A DNA stretch of 64,000 nucleotides from Shimia sediminis (GTDB lineage: Bacteria > Pseudomonadota > Alphaproteobacteria > Rhodobacterales > Rhodobacteraceae). Where the stretch lies: positions 96,931 to 160,930 of the forward strand of contig NZ_RYZK01000009.1 in the NCBI RefSeq assembly GCF_003990645.1, given 5' to 3'. Position 1 is the first letter of the stretch. Every line of letters starts with the position of its first letter. This document shows positions 27,424 to 36,030 of this stretch, piece by piece. The position numbers and the translations under genes were made by a program. A model generated the notes under the pieces. It did no database searches, had not been told where the DNA came from, and saw nothing but the letters and a program-made list of their open reading frames with translations.

Positions 27424-28287
27424 ATGAAGTTTGCAACAGTGCGCGCGGGTGATGCGCAGCTTTATGGGGTGATTGTCGAGGGCGGGTTCATCGACCTCTC
27501 GGACTCGTTTCCCCAATGGTCCGGTTTGCGAGATGTGATTGAGGCCGACGCCTTGTCAGAGTTGGCGGCCGCATCTGAGAAGAAGCCCGTAAGTCATCCA
27601 GATGGCGACTTCAGCTATGACCTACCCATCCCCGAGGCCGCGCGCATCCTTTGCGTGGGCGTGAACTTCCCCGACCGCAATGCAGAATATAGGGACGGTA
27701 GCGCGCAGCCAAAGTACATGTCCCTGTTCCCCCGCTTTGTCAGCGGCTTTACTGGGCATGGCAGCAATCTCGTGCGTCCGCCCGAGAACCACACGCTGGA
27801 CTATGAAGGTGAAGTGGCCATTGTCATCGGCAAGGGCGGACGGCGCATCAAACCCGAGGATGCCTATGACCACATCGCCGCTCTGACGCTGTGCAATGAG
27901 GGCACAATCCGCGACTGGGTGCGTCATGCCAAGTTCAATGTGACCCAAGGCAAGAACTGGGACAATTCCGGTGCCATGGGGCCTTGGCTGGTGCCCTTCA
28001 CCGACGCCGCGCAATTGGATGACGCGCGCATCGTGACGCGGGTCAATGGCGAGGTTCGCCAGGACGATGTTCTGAGCCGTATGATGTTCCCGATCCGCGA
28101 AGAGATCGCCTATATTTCGACCTTCATGACGCTCCAGCCCGGCGACATCATCGTTACCGGGACCCCGACCGGGGCTGGCGCGCGGTTTGATCCGCCGCGT
28201 TATCTAAAACCCGGTGACGTGGTTGAGATCGAGGTCGAAGGCATCGGAACGCTCAGGAACGGCATTGAAGACGAGGTCGTGTCATGA
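27424..28287 (+). CDS. hpaG: Fumarylacetoacetate-hydrolase-family enzyme of the HPC pathway (HpaG-like)
   Basis: 287 residues with a single FAH domain: metal-ligand stretch LDYEGEVAIVIGKGG, then YDHIAALTLCNEGTIRDW, QGKNWDNSGAMGPW and PGDIIVTGTPTGAGARF. In the pathway HpaG decarboxylates OPET and isomerises HHDD; the enterobacterial enzyme has two FAH repeats in about 430 residues, whereas only one copy is present here. The ATG at 27424 follows GCAGGGG. It overlaps hpaH by four bases (ATGA), so the two are translationally coupled. Confidence 0.82.
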   Translation: MKFATVRAGDAQLYGVIVEGGFIDLSDSFPQWSGLRDVIEADALSELAAASEKKPVSHPDGDFSYDLPIPEAARILCVGVNFPDRNAEYRDGSAQPKYMSLFPRFVSGFTGHGSNLVRPPENHTLDYEGEVAIVIGKGGRRIKPEDAYDHIAALTLCNEGTIRDWVRHAKFNVTQGKNWDNSGAMGPWLVPFTDAAQLDDARIVTRVNGEVRQDDVLSRMMFPIREEIAYISTFMTLQPGDIIVTGTPTGAGARFDPPRYLKPGDVVEIEVEGIGTLRNGIEDEVVS

Positions 28288-29084
28288 CCCCGGAAGATCA
28301 CGCCTCCGCAGCCACCGCGTTGTTGCAGGCCGAGGCGTCTGGCCGCCAGATCGGCCTCTTGTCGTTGCAATACCCCGAGATAGGCATGGACGACGCATAC
28401 GCCATTCAATCTGCCCTTGCTGCGCAGAAACTGGCGGCAGGCCGACGGGTGATCGGCTGGAAGATCGGGCTGACCTCCAAGGCCATGCAATATGCGCTGA
28501 ACATCGACATCCCCGACAGTGGCATCCTGTTTGACGACATGGCCTTTGACACTGGCGGCACTGTACCCGAAGGGCGGTTCATTCAACCCCGTGTCGAGGC
28601 CGAGATTGCCTTTGTGATGAAAGCGCCACTGGCCGGAGACACTGTAACGCGACAGGATGTATTGGCGGCAACCGATTATGTGGCACCGTCGTTGGAAATT
28701 CTTGATACCCGCATCCTGCGCCAAGACCCTGAAACCGGGCGCGCCCGCACTGTCTATGACACCATCAGCGACAACGCGGCCAACGCAGGGTTTGTTCTGG
28801 GCAACCAGCGCCACGCGGTTGATTCATTTGATCTGCGCTGGGTCGGCGCACTCACCTTCCGCAATGGCGAGATCGAGGAAACTGGCCTTGGTGCGGGCGT
28901 TCTGAACGACCCGGTTGAAAGCGTCGTTTGGCTGGCGCGACGCATGGCGCAATACGGCCAGCGGATCGAAGCTGGTCAGGTGATCCTGTCGGGCAGTTTT
29001 ATCCGCCCCATCGAATGCCCGCCGGGCAGCCATATCGCGGCTGATTTTGGCGACTTTGGATCGGTTGACATTCGCTTCACCTGA
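28284..29084 (+). CDS. hpaH: 2-oxo-hept-4-ene-1,7-dioate hydratase
   Basis: 266 residues of the HpaH/MhpD hydratase group, which share the FAH fold. It adds water to OHED to give HKHD (2,4-dihydroxy-hept-2-ene-1,7-dioate), the aldolase substrate. Motifs: GWKIGLTSKAMQYAL, DSGILFDDM, RVEAEIAFVMK and SGSFIRPIECPPGSHIAADFGDFGSV near the C-terminus. Last gene of hpaEDGH; its stop codon directly abuts the stop of the convergent oxidoreductase gene. The aldolase hpaI expected next in the pathway is not in the window. Confidence 0.92.
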   Translation: MTPEDHASAATALLQAEASGRQIGLLSLQYPEIGMDDAYAIQSALAAQKLAAGRRVIGWKIGLTSKAMQYALNIDIPDSGILFDDMAFDTGGTVPEGRFIQPRVEAEIAFVMKAPLAGDTVTRQDVLAATDYVAPSLEILDTRILRQDPETGRARTVYDTISDNAANAGFVLGNQRHAVDSFDLRWVGALTFRNGEIEETGLGAGVLNDPVESVVWLARRMAQYGQRIEAGQVILSGSFIRPIECPPGSHIAADFGDFGSVDIRFT

Positions 29085-32000
29085 TTAAAGCGCGCCCCGC
29101 AGCCCCGCGACGCGCGCCTTGACCTCTGCAATCGCCAGTTCTTTCACCGGCCCATAACCGCGTATGTCCATCGGGGCCGAGAGGATGTCCGCCAGGACAG
29201 GCCGATCGGCCCCTTGCGTGGCAACAGCGGTCCTCAGAACGCCCTCAAACCACAGGATCAGGCGACGTTCTTCGCGGCGCTCCCAAGCATAGCCAAAGGG
29301 ATCAAACACCGTCCCACGCAGCCGCTTCATCTTGGCCAACACCCGCATCATGCCAGTCATCCAAGGGCCAAAGGTCCGTTTGCGTGGGCGTCCTCGCGCA
29401 TCCCGCCCTGTGGACAGGATCGGTGGCGCCATGTGGTAGTGGACCTTAAAGTCACCCGAAAACATCTGGGCCAGACTGTCGGCAAACCCGGTTTGCGTGT
29501 GCAACCGCGCGACCTCGTACTCGTCCTTGTAGGCCATCAGTTTGAACAACGACTTCGCAGCCAGAATGGCCAGATCATCTCCAAAGGCTGCTTGAACAGG
29601 CGCAAGGGATTGGCGAAACCGTTCAGCGTAAGCGGCGTTCTGATAGTCGGTCAGAAAGCTCGCACGATCGGCCAGCACGACCTCAAGCTCTTCGGTCTCG
29701 TCACCTGTGTCCTCCACAACCAGCGCCTGCGGATTGCCCGCCATTACACGACCCAGATCAAAAGCGCTTGTGTTTTTTTCAACCGCTACTCCGTTCAACA
29801 GGATTGCCTGTTTCAACGCGACCTCTCTCACCGGGACCAGACCCTGTTGCCACGCGTAGCCAAGCATCAGCACATTGGCGAACACACTGTCGCCAAGCAG
29901 CTCTTCGGACGTCTTGTTGGCATCCAGGCCGCTGACATTCTTTGCACCAACTGCCTGACGGATCACCGCTTCTCGCGCATCTACGCGAAGATCAGCATCA
30001 CGCTGCAGCACAAGATCTCCGGTCGGCATTTCGGCGCGGTTCAAAACCACCTGCGCACCATTGCGGTAGTGCGCAGATGCACGCGGACTTGACGACACAA
30101 CGATGTCACAACCGATCACGGCATCTGCGGCACCTTGGTCAATGCGGACTTGATGAATGTCCTCTGGACCCTCAGCCAGACGAATATAGCTTAGCACTGT
30201 CCCGAATTTTTGCGCAAAGCCCGTGAAATCCAGAACCGATGCGCCACGCCCCTCGATATGGGCGGCCATCGTGATCAAGGCGCCCACGGTGACGACCCCA
30301 GTGCCCCCAACCCCGGTAACCAAAAGATCATAAGGCTTCGCGAGAGGAGGAAGGTCAGGTTCCGGCAGATCGACCAACAGGGCGGCCACATCGATTTCTG
30401 CGCCCTCCTTTTTGCGCCGCTCGGCCCCTTCGACCGTTACAAAGGATGGACAGAACCCGTTCAGACAGGAAAAGTCCTTGTTACAGCTCGACAGGTTGAT
30501 TTTGCGCTTGCGCCCGTATTTGGTGTCCAGAGGTTCAACGCTCAGACAGTTGCTTTCGACCGAGCAATCGCCGCAGCCCTCGCAGACAAGCGGATTAATG
30601 ACGGCAAAGCGTTTGGGGTCTTCCATGGTCCCTCGCTTGCGGCGCCGACGCTTTTCTGTGGCACAGGTCTGTTCGTAAATCAGGACACTGACCCCTTTGA
30701 CATCGCGCAACTCGCGCTGCACCGTGTCCAGGTCTTCGCGCGTTCTCAACTGGGTGCCCGGCGGAAAATCTCCGTGATTGAACTTGCCGATATTGTCCGA
30801 AACAAGAACGATCCGGTGCACGCCTTCTGCACGGCACGTTTGGGCAATCCCCTGAACACTGACCGGGCCGTCAACTGGCTGACCGCCTGTCATGGCCACT
30901 GCGTCATTGTAGAGAATCTTGTAGGTAATGTTGGTGCCTGCGGCGACGGCTTGCCGGATTGCCAAGGACCCCGAATGATACCAAGTCCCCTCGCCCAGGT
31001 TTTGAAAGATGTGTTTGCCGCCATTGAACTTGGACGTCACCACCCACGGCACGCCTTCTCCTCCCATCTGGGCATAACCCGAGGTCTCGCGATCCATCCA
31101 GCTGGCCATGACGTGGCACCCAATGCCGCTGGCCGCCTGCGAACCTTCAGGCACCTTCGTCGACGTGTTGTGAGGGCATCCCGAACAGAAATAAGGGGTA
31201 CGATTGGCGCCTTCGACCTTTAACAAAACTGGCGGGGTTCGTGTCAGCGCCCTGGCCTTGCCCGGCAGCCCTTCTTCAGGGAAAAAACGGTCCAACCGCT
31301 CTGCTACAATCGGCGCCAGTTTCAAGGGCGACAACTCGCCAGTCCAAGGGATCAACGGTTCTCCTGCAGCACGGTGTTTCCCAACCATCTTTTCCGGTTT
31401 GTCACCCGGCCAGTCATAGAAATACTCTTTGAACTGGCTCTCGATAATGCCCCGCTTTTCCTCGACGACCAGAACTTCCTTTTTACCCCGGACAAATGAC
31501 AGCGCATCCCGCCGGGCCAACGGCCAGACCATGCCCACCTTGTAAATGTCGATACCCAGCGCGCGACACTTGATTTCGTCCAGGCCCAGCAACCGCAAGG
31601 CCTCCATCAGGTCAAGATGTCCTTTGCCGGTTGTAACAATACCAAAGGACGCCTCGGGAAGGTCATAGATGCGGCGGTCAATCGGGTTGGCCTCGACAAA
31701 GGCTTCCACGGCCTCCAACTTGTGGCCAATGCGTGTCTCAATCTCAGGGCTTGGAAGATCGGCCAGCCGGACATGCAACCCGCGTGCAGGTCCCTCAAAT
31801 GGCGGCAGCACAAAGTCGCGATCACGGTGCAATTCGACAGATTGACCACTCTCAACCGTTTCTGAAATCGCTTTGAACCCCACCCATGTGCCTGAATAGC
31901 GCGACAGTGCAAAACCGTATTCCCCAAACGCCTGATACTCCGCCACCGACGCAGGATTCAACGTCGGCATGAACCAAGACATAAAGGCCACGTCCGACTG

Positions 32001-32486
32001 GTGTGGCATGGAAGAGGACACACAACCATGGTCGTCCCCTGCGACCACCAAAACCCCACCTTTGGGAGCTGACCCATAGGCATTACCATGTTTCAACGCG
32101 TCCCCCGAGCGGTCTACCCCCGGCCCCTTGCCGTACCACATGGAAAACACGCCCTCGACTTGGGCATGCGGATCCAGGCTCGCCTGCTGCGCCCCAAGAA
32201 CCGCCGTGGCCCCCAAGTCCTCGTTCACCGCCGGCATAAAGGTTACATTGTTCTCTTCCACGCGATCCTTGGCGCGCCAGAGCTCCAGATCCAGCCCCCC
32301 AAGAGGCGATCCGCGATACCCTGATATGAACCCCGCTGTTTTCAGACCTTCGGCGCGATCCCGTCGCGCCTGGTCCAACATGATCCGCACCAGCGCCTGC
32401 GTCCCAGTCAGGAACACACGGCCTGTTTCCCGGGCGTATCGGTCGTCCAACTGATACGTATCAAAGGGTAGCGATTGGTCGGTCAT
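29085..32486 (-). CDS. Indolepyruvate ferredoxin oxidoreductase, fused alpha/beta form
   Basis: 1133 residues combining the subunits of thiamin-dependent arylpyruvate oxidoreductase. The N-terminal pyrimidine-binding domain has FISGYRGSPLGGLDLEL. A Cys-rich FCSGCPHNTSTKVP leads into the TPP domain (FQNLGEGTWYHSG, YNDAVAMTGGQP). A ferredoxin-like Cys cluster follows (CEGCGDCSVESNC ... CNKDFSCLNGFCP), then the gamma domain (LVTGVGGTGVVTVGALITMAA). It converts indole-, phenyl- or 4-hydroxyphenylpyruvate to the arylacetyl-CoA with reduction of ferredoxin. Start at 32486 chosen for ACAGGAGAT upstream and the family start. Divergent from an Lrp regulator. Confidence 0.9.
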   Translation of the reverse strand: MTDQSLPFDTYQLDDRYARETGRVFLTGTQALVRIMLDQARRDRAEGLKTAGFISGYRGSPLGGLDLELWRAKDRVEENNVTFMPAVNEDLGATAVLGAQQASLDPHAQVEGVFSMWYGKGPGVDRSGDALKHGNAYGSAPKGGVLVVAGDDHGCVSSSMPHQSDVAFMSWFMPTLNPASVAEYQAFGEYGFALSRYSGTWVGFKAISETVESGQSVELHRDRDFVLPPFEGPARGLHVRLADLPSPEIETRIGHKLEAVEAFVEANPIDRRIYDLPEASFGIVTTGKGHLDLMEALRLLGLDEIKCRALGIDIYKVGMVWPLARRDALSFVRGKKEVLVVEEKRGIIESQFKEYFYDWPGDKPEKMVGKHRAAGEPLIPWTGELSPLKLAPIVAERLDRFFPEEGLPGKARALTRTPPVLLKVEGANRTPYFCSGCPHNTSTKVPEGSQAASGIGCHVMASWMDRETSGYAQMGGEGVPWVVTSKFNGGKHIFQNLGEGTWYHSGSLAIRQAVAAGTNITYKILYNDAVAMTGGQPVDGPVSVQGIAQTCRAEGVHRIVLVSDNIGKFNHGDFPPGTQLRTREDLDTVQRELRDVKGVSVLIYEQTCATEKRRRRKRGTMEDPKRFAVINPLVCEGCGDCSVESNCLSVEPLDTKYGRKRKINLSSCNKDFSCLNGFCPSFVTVEGAERRKKEGAEIDVAALLVDLPEPDLPPLAKPYDLLVTGVGGTGVVTVGALITMAAHIEGRGASVLDFTGFAQKFGTVLSYIRLAEGPEDIHQVRIDQGAADAVIGCDIVVSSSPRASAHYRNGAQVVLNRAEMPTGDLVLQRDADLRVDAREAVIRQAVGAKNVSGLDANKTSEELLGDSVFANVLMLGYAWQQGLVPVREVALKQAILLNGVAVEKNTSAFDLGRVMAGNPQALVVEDTGDETEELEVVLADRASFLTDYQNAAYAERFRQSLAPVQAAFGDDLAILAAKSLFKLMAYKDEYEVARLHTQTGFADSLAQMFSGDFKVHYHMAPPILSTGRDARGRPRKRTFGPWMTGMMRVLAKMKRLRGTVFDPFGYAWERREERRLILWFEGVLRTAVATQGADRPVLADILSAPMDIRGYGPVKELAIAEVKARVAGLRGAL

Positions 32487-32523
32487 CCGATATCTCCTGT
32501 CGACGCGCCCCTCCAGCCTACGC

Positions 32524-32539
32524 GAATTCCGTGAAATTC
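32524..32539. promoter_or_regulatory. Candidate Lrp-type operator between ior and lrp
   Basis: GAATT and AATTC half-sites separated by six bases (32524-32539) sit in the 131-base gap between the divergent oxidoreductase and Lrp genes. The dyad is short and imperfect, so position is the main support. Confidence 0.3.
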
Positions 32540-32617
32540 CTGACCAGTTTTCATTGCAACGGCATACCAAGACGGATAGTTCTTTCACAAAACACTAAAT
32601 CCGTGGAATAACTCCTC

Positions 32618-33076
32618 ATGATCATAGACACACGCGACAGACGCATTCTGGCTTGCCTGCAAATGGACTGCCGGATGTCCAATGCCGATCTTGCCGAACA
32701 GGTGGGCATGTCCGCCTCGGCCTGTTGGCGCCGCATCCGCGCCTTTGAAGAGGCCGGAATCATCGAGCGCTACGGCGCAGTGCTCAGCCCGGAAAAGCTG
32801 GGCCTCGAGTTCGAAGCCATCGTTCTGGTGCAACTCACCCGTCACGACCCCGACAAACTACAGGACCTCGTGCGTGTCATCGAACACCGTCCCGAGGTGC
32901 TCACCTGTTTCGCAACCACGGGTCAGGCAGACTACCACATGCATGTCCTCTTCCCCGACATCACCGCCTATAACGATTTCCTTGAAAAAACCCTTTTCCG
33001 CCTGCCCGCCGTTGCCAGCGCGCAAACCAACGTCGTCCTGCGCAAGATCAAACGTGCCGAAGCCATCGCCCCATAA
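32618..33076 (+). CDS. Lrp/AsnC-family transcriptional regulator
   Basis: 152 residues. The N-terminal helix-turn-helix (DTRDRRILACLQMDCRMSNA, DLAEQVGMSASACWRRIRAF) covers residues 4-60. The RAM ligand-binding domain follows (FEAIVLVQLTRHDPDKL ... CFATTGQADYHMHVLF). The divergent arrangement with the arylpyruvate oxidoreductase gene suggests that it controls that gene in response to an aromatic amino acid, which is an inference from position. Confidence 0.9.
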   Translation: MIIDTRDRRILACLQMDCRMSNADLAEQVGMSASACWRRIRAFEEAGIIERYGAVLSPEKLGLEFEAIVLVQLTRHDPDKLQDLVRVIEHRPEVLTCFATTGQADYHMHVLFPDITAYNDFLEKTLFRLPAVASAQTNVVLRKIKRAEAIAP

Positions 33077-33079
33077 AGA

Positions 33080-33097
33080 AAGGGGCCGTAGCCCCCT
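33080..33097 (+). terminator. Terminator after the Lrp gene
   Basis: GGGGC and GCCCC form a short stem with loop CGTA, extended by flanking A/T pairs and followed by CTCTTC. It starts 4 bases after the stop codon. A second dyad, GTCTGGG/CCCAGAC at 33125-33146, lies just beyond the end of the opposing molybdenum hydroxylase gene. Confidence 0.6.
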
Positions 33098-33151
33098 CTT
33101 CATCTGTTCATAAAGGCTTCAGGCGTCTGGGGGGCAGCTCCCAGACTTCCC

Positions 33152-35392
33152 TTAAACAAAAGCGATATGCTTGTTGAACGGCATCTCGCGGATACGCTGA
33201 CCCGTGGCGGCAAAAATGGCATTGCCCAGCGCGGGCGCTGCAGGCGGCACTGGCGGTTCGCCAATCCCACGCACCTTGTCGCCGTTCTCCAGCCCCTTCA
33301 CAAAGATCTCGGGACACTGATACAAACGCATGCCCTCGTGACTGTCATAATTCGACTGTTCGGCCATGCCATCCGCATAGGTGATCTCGCAATTGATCGC
33401 ATGCCCCAAGGCAAAGACAACGCCGCCCTGCACGAGGTTCTCAAAGTTCACCGGATCCACCACCGTGCCGACGTCGGCGGTCACCCAGACTTTGTCGATG
33501 CGAATGCCATCCTCGGTATTGGTGACCTCGACCACCTCCGCCGTCGGCACACCAAAGCTTTCGACGAAAGCCACGCCCCGGCCCTTGTTCGGCCCCAGCT
33601 GACCACCCCAGGACGACATCTCGGCCACGGTTTCGAGCACCTTGCGGCTCACGTCATGGCCCATCAGCCGGATGCGCTCTTCCATAGGGTCGGCCCCCGC
33701 CGCGTGGATCAGCTCGTCCAATGCAGTGTCAAAAAAGAACCCATTAGGCGCAGCTCCAACCGAGCGCCAGGACGACACTGGCGCCAACTCCGGCGCGCGA
33801 TAGGCCCGCATGCGGTAGTTGGGCAAAGTATACGGATTGTTCCACGCCCCGGCAGCGATCTGGCTGTCCGGTCCTGGCACCGGTAACTGGGCCCGTCCCA
33901 TTTGCGAGCCAATCACTGATGGCATCGCCACCTGCAAATCCAGTGCTGCGACCCTACCATCCTTGACCGCTCCTGAAGCGCGGGCAATGCCCGGATGACG
34001 CGGGAAGTCATGCGCCATATCCTCTTCTCGCGAGTAGGTCAGCTTGACCGGCGTACCTCGCATCTGGTTGGCAATTTCCGTGGCCTGTTTGACATGCTCA
34101 AACTCCAGCCGGTGACCAAAACTGCCGCCCATGAATTGGTTGTGCAGTGTCACCTGTTCCGCATCATGGCCTGTGATCGCGGATATCAGAACCTGCAGCT
34201 GGCGCGGGATCTGATGGCCTGTCCAGACAGTCACCCCTGCATCTTCCACCAAAACAGTAGCGTTCAAAGGCTCCAACGGAGCGTGGGCCACATAGGGCGA
34301 ACGGTACTCAACCTCAATCGCCTTGCCATCGGCCAAAGCGGCTTCGACCTCACCGTCATTGCGCCATTCCTTGTCCAGTTGTTTGTCAGTGAACGAGGCC
34401 GCCATTGCCTCCCAATGGCCATCCATTTCCGCCGGATAAGGCGCCTCTGCCCAATCCAATTCCACGGCTTCAGCCGCCTGGAATGCGCGCCACGTGTTGT
34501 CAGCAATCACTGCTACGCCACCAGTAATCTCAACCACTTTCGACACACCGCGCATAGACAACGCCTCGGTGGCGTCATAGCCATTCAATGTCCCGCCCTG
34601 ACGCGGATTGACCTTAACCGCCGCATGCACCGCGCCTGGAATCTCGAGATCAATGCCATAGGTCTGTGTGCCGGTCGACTTGGCCAGAATATCCAACCGT
34701 TCCATGGGCTTGCCGATCAATCGCCACTGGCTGGGTTCGCGCAAGGTGACATCTGTGACCGGATTCAATCCCGCCGCGATCGGCGCCAATTCTTGATAGC
34801 TGAGTTTCGTGCCATCCGGCAAAACAACGTGCCCGGCCTCGGTTTTCAGCGCAGTGGTGTTGATGCCGGACTTCTCGGCCGCCGCGGCCTTCAGCGTCTC
34901 ACGCGCCATCGCCCCGGCCTCGCGCAACTTGTCGAAACTGTCGGGAATGGTGGTTGATCCACCGGTGATCTGCATCCCCAGCAGCTTGACCATTCCGCCC
35001 ATGAACCCACGCATCGTCTCGGCCGCAAAACTGTCGTCGGTTGACAGGAACGGCACGCCCTCATCTGCCAGTCCCCGGTTCCAATAGGCTTTGTCAGGCT
35101 TGCCAAAGCTGACCTGAAACTGGCCCAACTCCAGGTCCATCTCTTCCGCGATCAGGATGGCCTGTGAATGTGCAACCCCCTGCCCCTTGTCGCCATGCGG
35201 CCCGATCAGTGTGATCGTATCACCGTCTATCACCACCCAAGGGTTGAAGGTCGCCGCCCCACCCGACAGGTCTTGTTCCAAAGGGTTCGCGTAGGGTGTT
35301 TTGACCTTGTAGACCCCAAAGGCCACGCCACCAACCACTGCAGCCGACCCGATCAGGAACGTGCGCCGTGCGATTTTTCCAACTTTTCCCAT
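33152..35392 (-). CDS. Molybdenum hydroxylase large subunit (isoquinoline 1-oxidoreductase beta-like)
   Basis: 746 residues of the xanthine dehydrogenase/aldehyde oxidase molybdopterin-binding family, in the IorB-like membrane-exported subgroup. The N-terminus carries a twin-arginine signal (GKIARRTFLIGSAAVVGGVA), so the enzyme should act in the periplasm. Conserved stretches: GPHGDKGQGVAHSQAILIAEEM, YVAHAPLEPLNATV, NQFMGGSFGHRLEFE (MCD-binding loop) and EPPVPPAAPALGNAIFAATG near the C-terminus. Partner of the 2Fe-2S subunit encoded 3 bases upstream. The substrate is a heterocycle or aldehyde, not determinable here. No cytochrome acceptor subunit follows. Confidence 0.85.
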   Translation of the reverse strand: MGKVGKIARRTFLIGSAAVVGGVAFGVYKVKTPYANPLEQDLSGGAATFNPWVVIDGDTITLIGPHGDKGQGVAHSQAILIAEEMDLELGQFQVSFGKPDKAYWNRGLADEGVPFLSTDDSFAAETMRGFMGGMVKLLGMQITGGSTTIPDSFDKLREAGAMARETLKAAAAEKSGINTTALKTEAGHVVLPDGTKLSYQELAPIAAGLNPVTDVTLREPSQWRLIGKPMERLDILAKSTGTQTYGIDLEIPGAVHAAVKVNPRQGGTLNGYDATEALSMRGVSKVVEITGGVAVIADNTWRAFQAAEAVELDWAEAPYPAEMDGHWEAMAASFTDKQLDKEWRNDGEVEAALADGKAIEVEYRSPYVAHAPLEPLNATVLVEDAGVTVWTGHQIPRQLQVLISAITGHDAEQVTLHNQFMGGSFGHRLEFEHVKQATEIANQMRGTPVKLTYSREEDMAHDFPRHPGIARASGAVKDGRVAALDLQVAMPSVIGSQMGRAQLPVPGPDSQIAAGAWNNPYTLPNYRMRAYRAPELAPVSSWRSVGAAPNGFFFDTALDELIHAAGADPMEERIRLMGHDVSRKVLETVAEMSSWGGQLGPNKGRGVAFVESFGVPTAEVVEVTNTEDGIRIDKVWVTADVGTVVDPVNFENLVQGGVVFALGHAINCEITYADGMAEQSNYDSHEGMRLYQCPEIFVKGLENGDKVRGIGEPPVPPAAPALGNAIFAATGQRIREMPFNKHIAFV

Positions 35393-35395
35393 AAC

Positions 35396-35854
35396 TTACG
35401 CTCCCTGAACCTTGGTCGCAGCCAGCTTTACTGCGGCGCGAATGCGCGGATAGGTGCCACAACGGCACAGGTTGCCTGACATCGCCTCGTCAATCTCATC
35501 ATCTGAGGGGTTCGGGTTTTCATTCAGCAGTGACGCCGCCTGCATCACCTGCCCCGACTGACAGTAGCCGCATTGCGCAACTTGGGTTTCCACCCAAGCC
35601 TCTTGCACCGCATGCAACAGGTCCGGCGTCCCCAGCCCATTGATGGTTGTTACCGGGCCATCCACGTCTGACACATAAGTCTGACACGAGCGCACAGCCT
35701 CGCCATTGATATGCACGGTGCAAGCACCACAGGCCGCGATCCCACAGCCGTACTTCACACCCTTGATACCCAGCTCATCCCTAAGCACCCACAGCAAAGG
35801 CATGTCCTCTTCGACATCCACCTCATGGGATTTTCCATCGACTACCAATTGCAC
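35396..35854 (-). CDS. 2Fe-2S subunit of the molybdenum hydroxylase (isoquinoline 1-oxidoreductase alpha-like)
   Basis: 152 residues with two [2Fe-2S] sites. The plant-ferredoxin type is Cys37, Cys42, Cys45 and Cys57 ([18 protein letters not shown] ... RSCQT). The second is Cys95, Cys98, Cys130 and Cys132 (CGYCQSGQ ... GNLCRCG). I prefer the GTG at 35854 (MQLVVDG): it matches the family start and leaves about 7 bases to GGGAG, whereas the GTG at 35860 leaves almost none. It has no Tat signal and would be co-exported with the large subunit. First gene of the pair; divergent from the AraC gene. Confidence 0.88.
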   Translation of the reverse strand: MQLVVDGKSHEVDVEEDMPLLWVLRDELGIKGVKYGCGIAACGACTVHINGEAVRSCQTYVSDVDGPVTTINGLGTPDLLHAVQEAWVETQVAQCGYCQSGQVMQAASLLNENPNPSDDEIDEAMSGNLCRCGTYPRIRAAVKLAATKVQGA

Positions 35855-36030
35855 GTGCACTCTCCCGTTGAACGATATTCGCTGGCTTCAAGATTAGCAC
35901 TCACCGGGAAAATGCAACTTGCAGATCACGCCAAAATCAATTCTGATGACGCCAAGTCACTTGCAGAGGCTGGCTTTCACACCCGCCGAAACGCATCTTT
36001 CGTTCTGAAGACACGCCCAAAGGCCCGAAC

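Noticed and set aside
30210-31223. Plus-strand 337-codon open frame
   Set aside because: Antisense to the indolepyruvate oxidoreductase gene, in the region of its ferredoxin-like cysteines.
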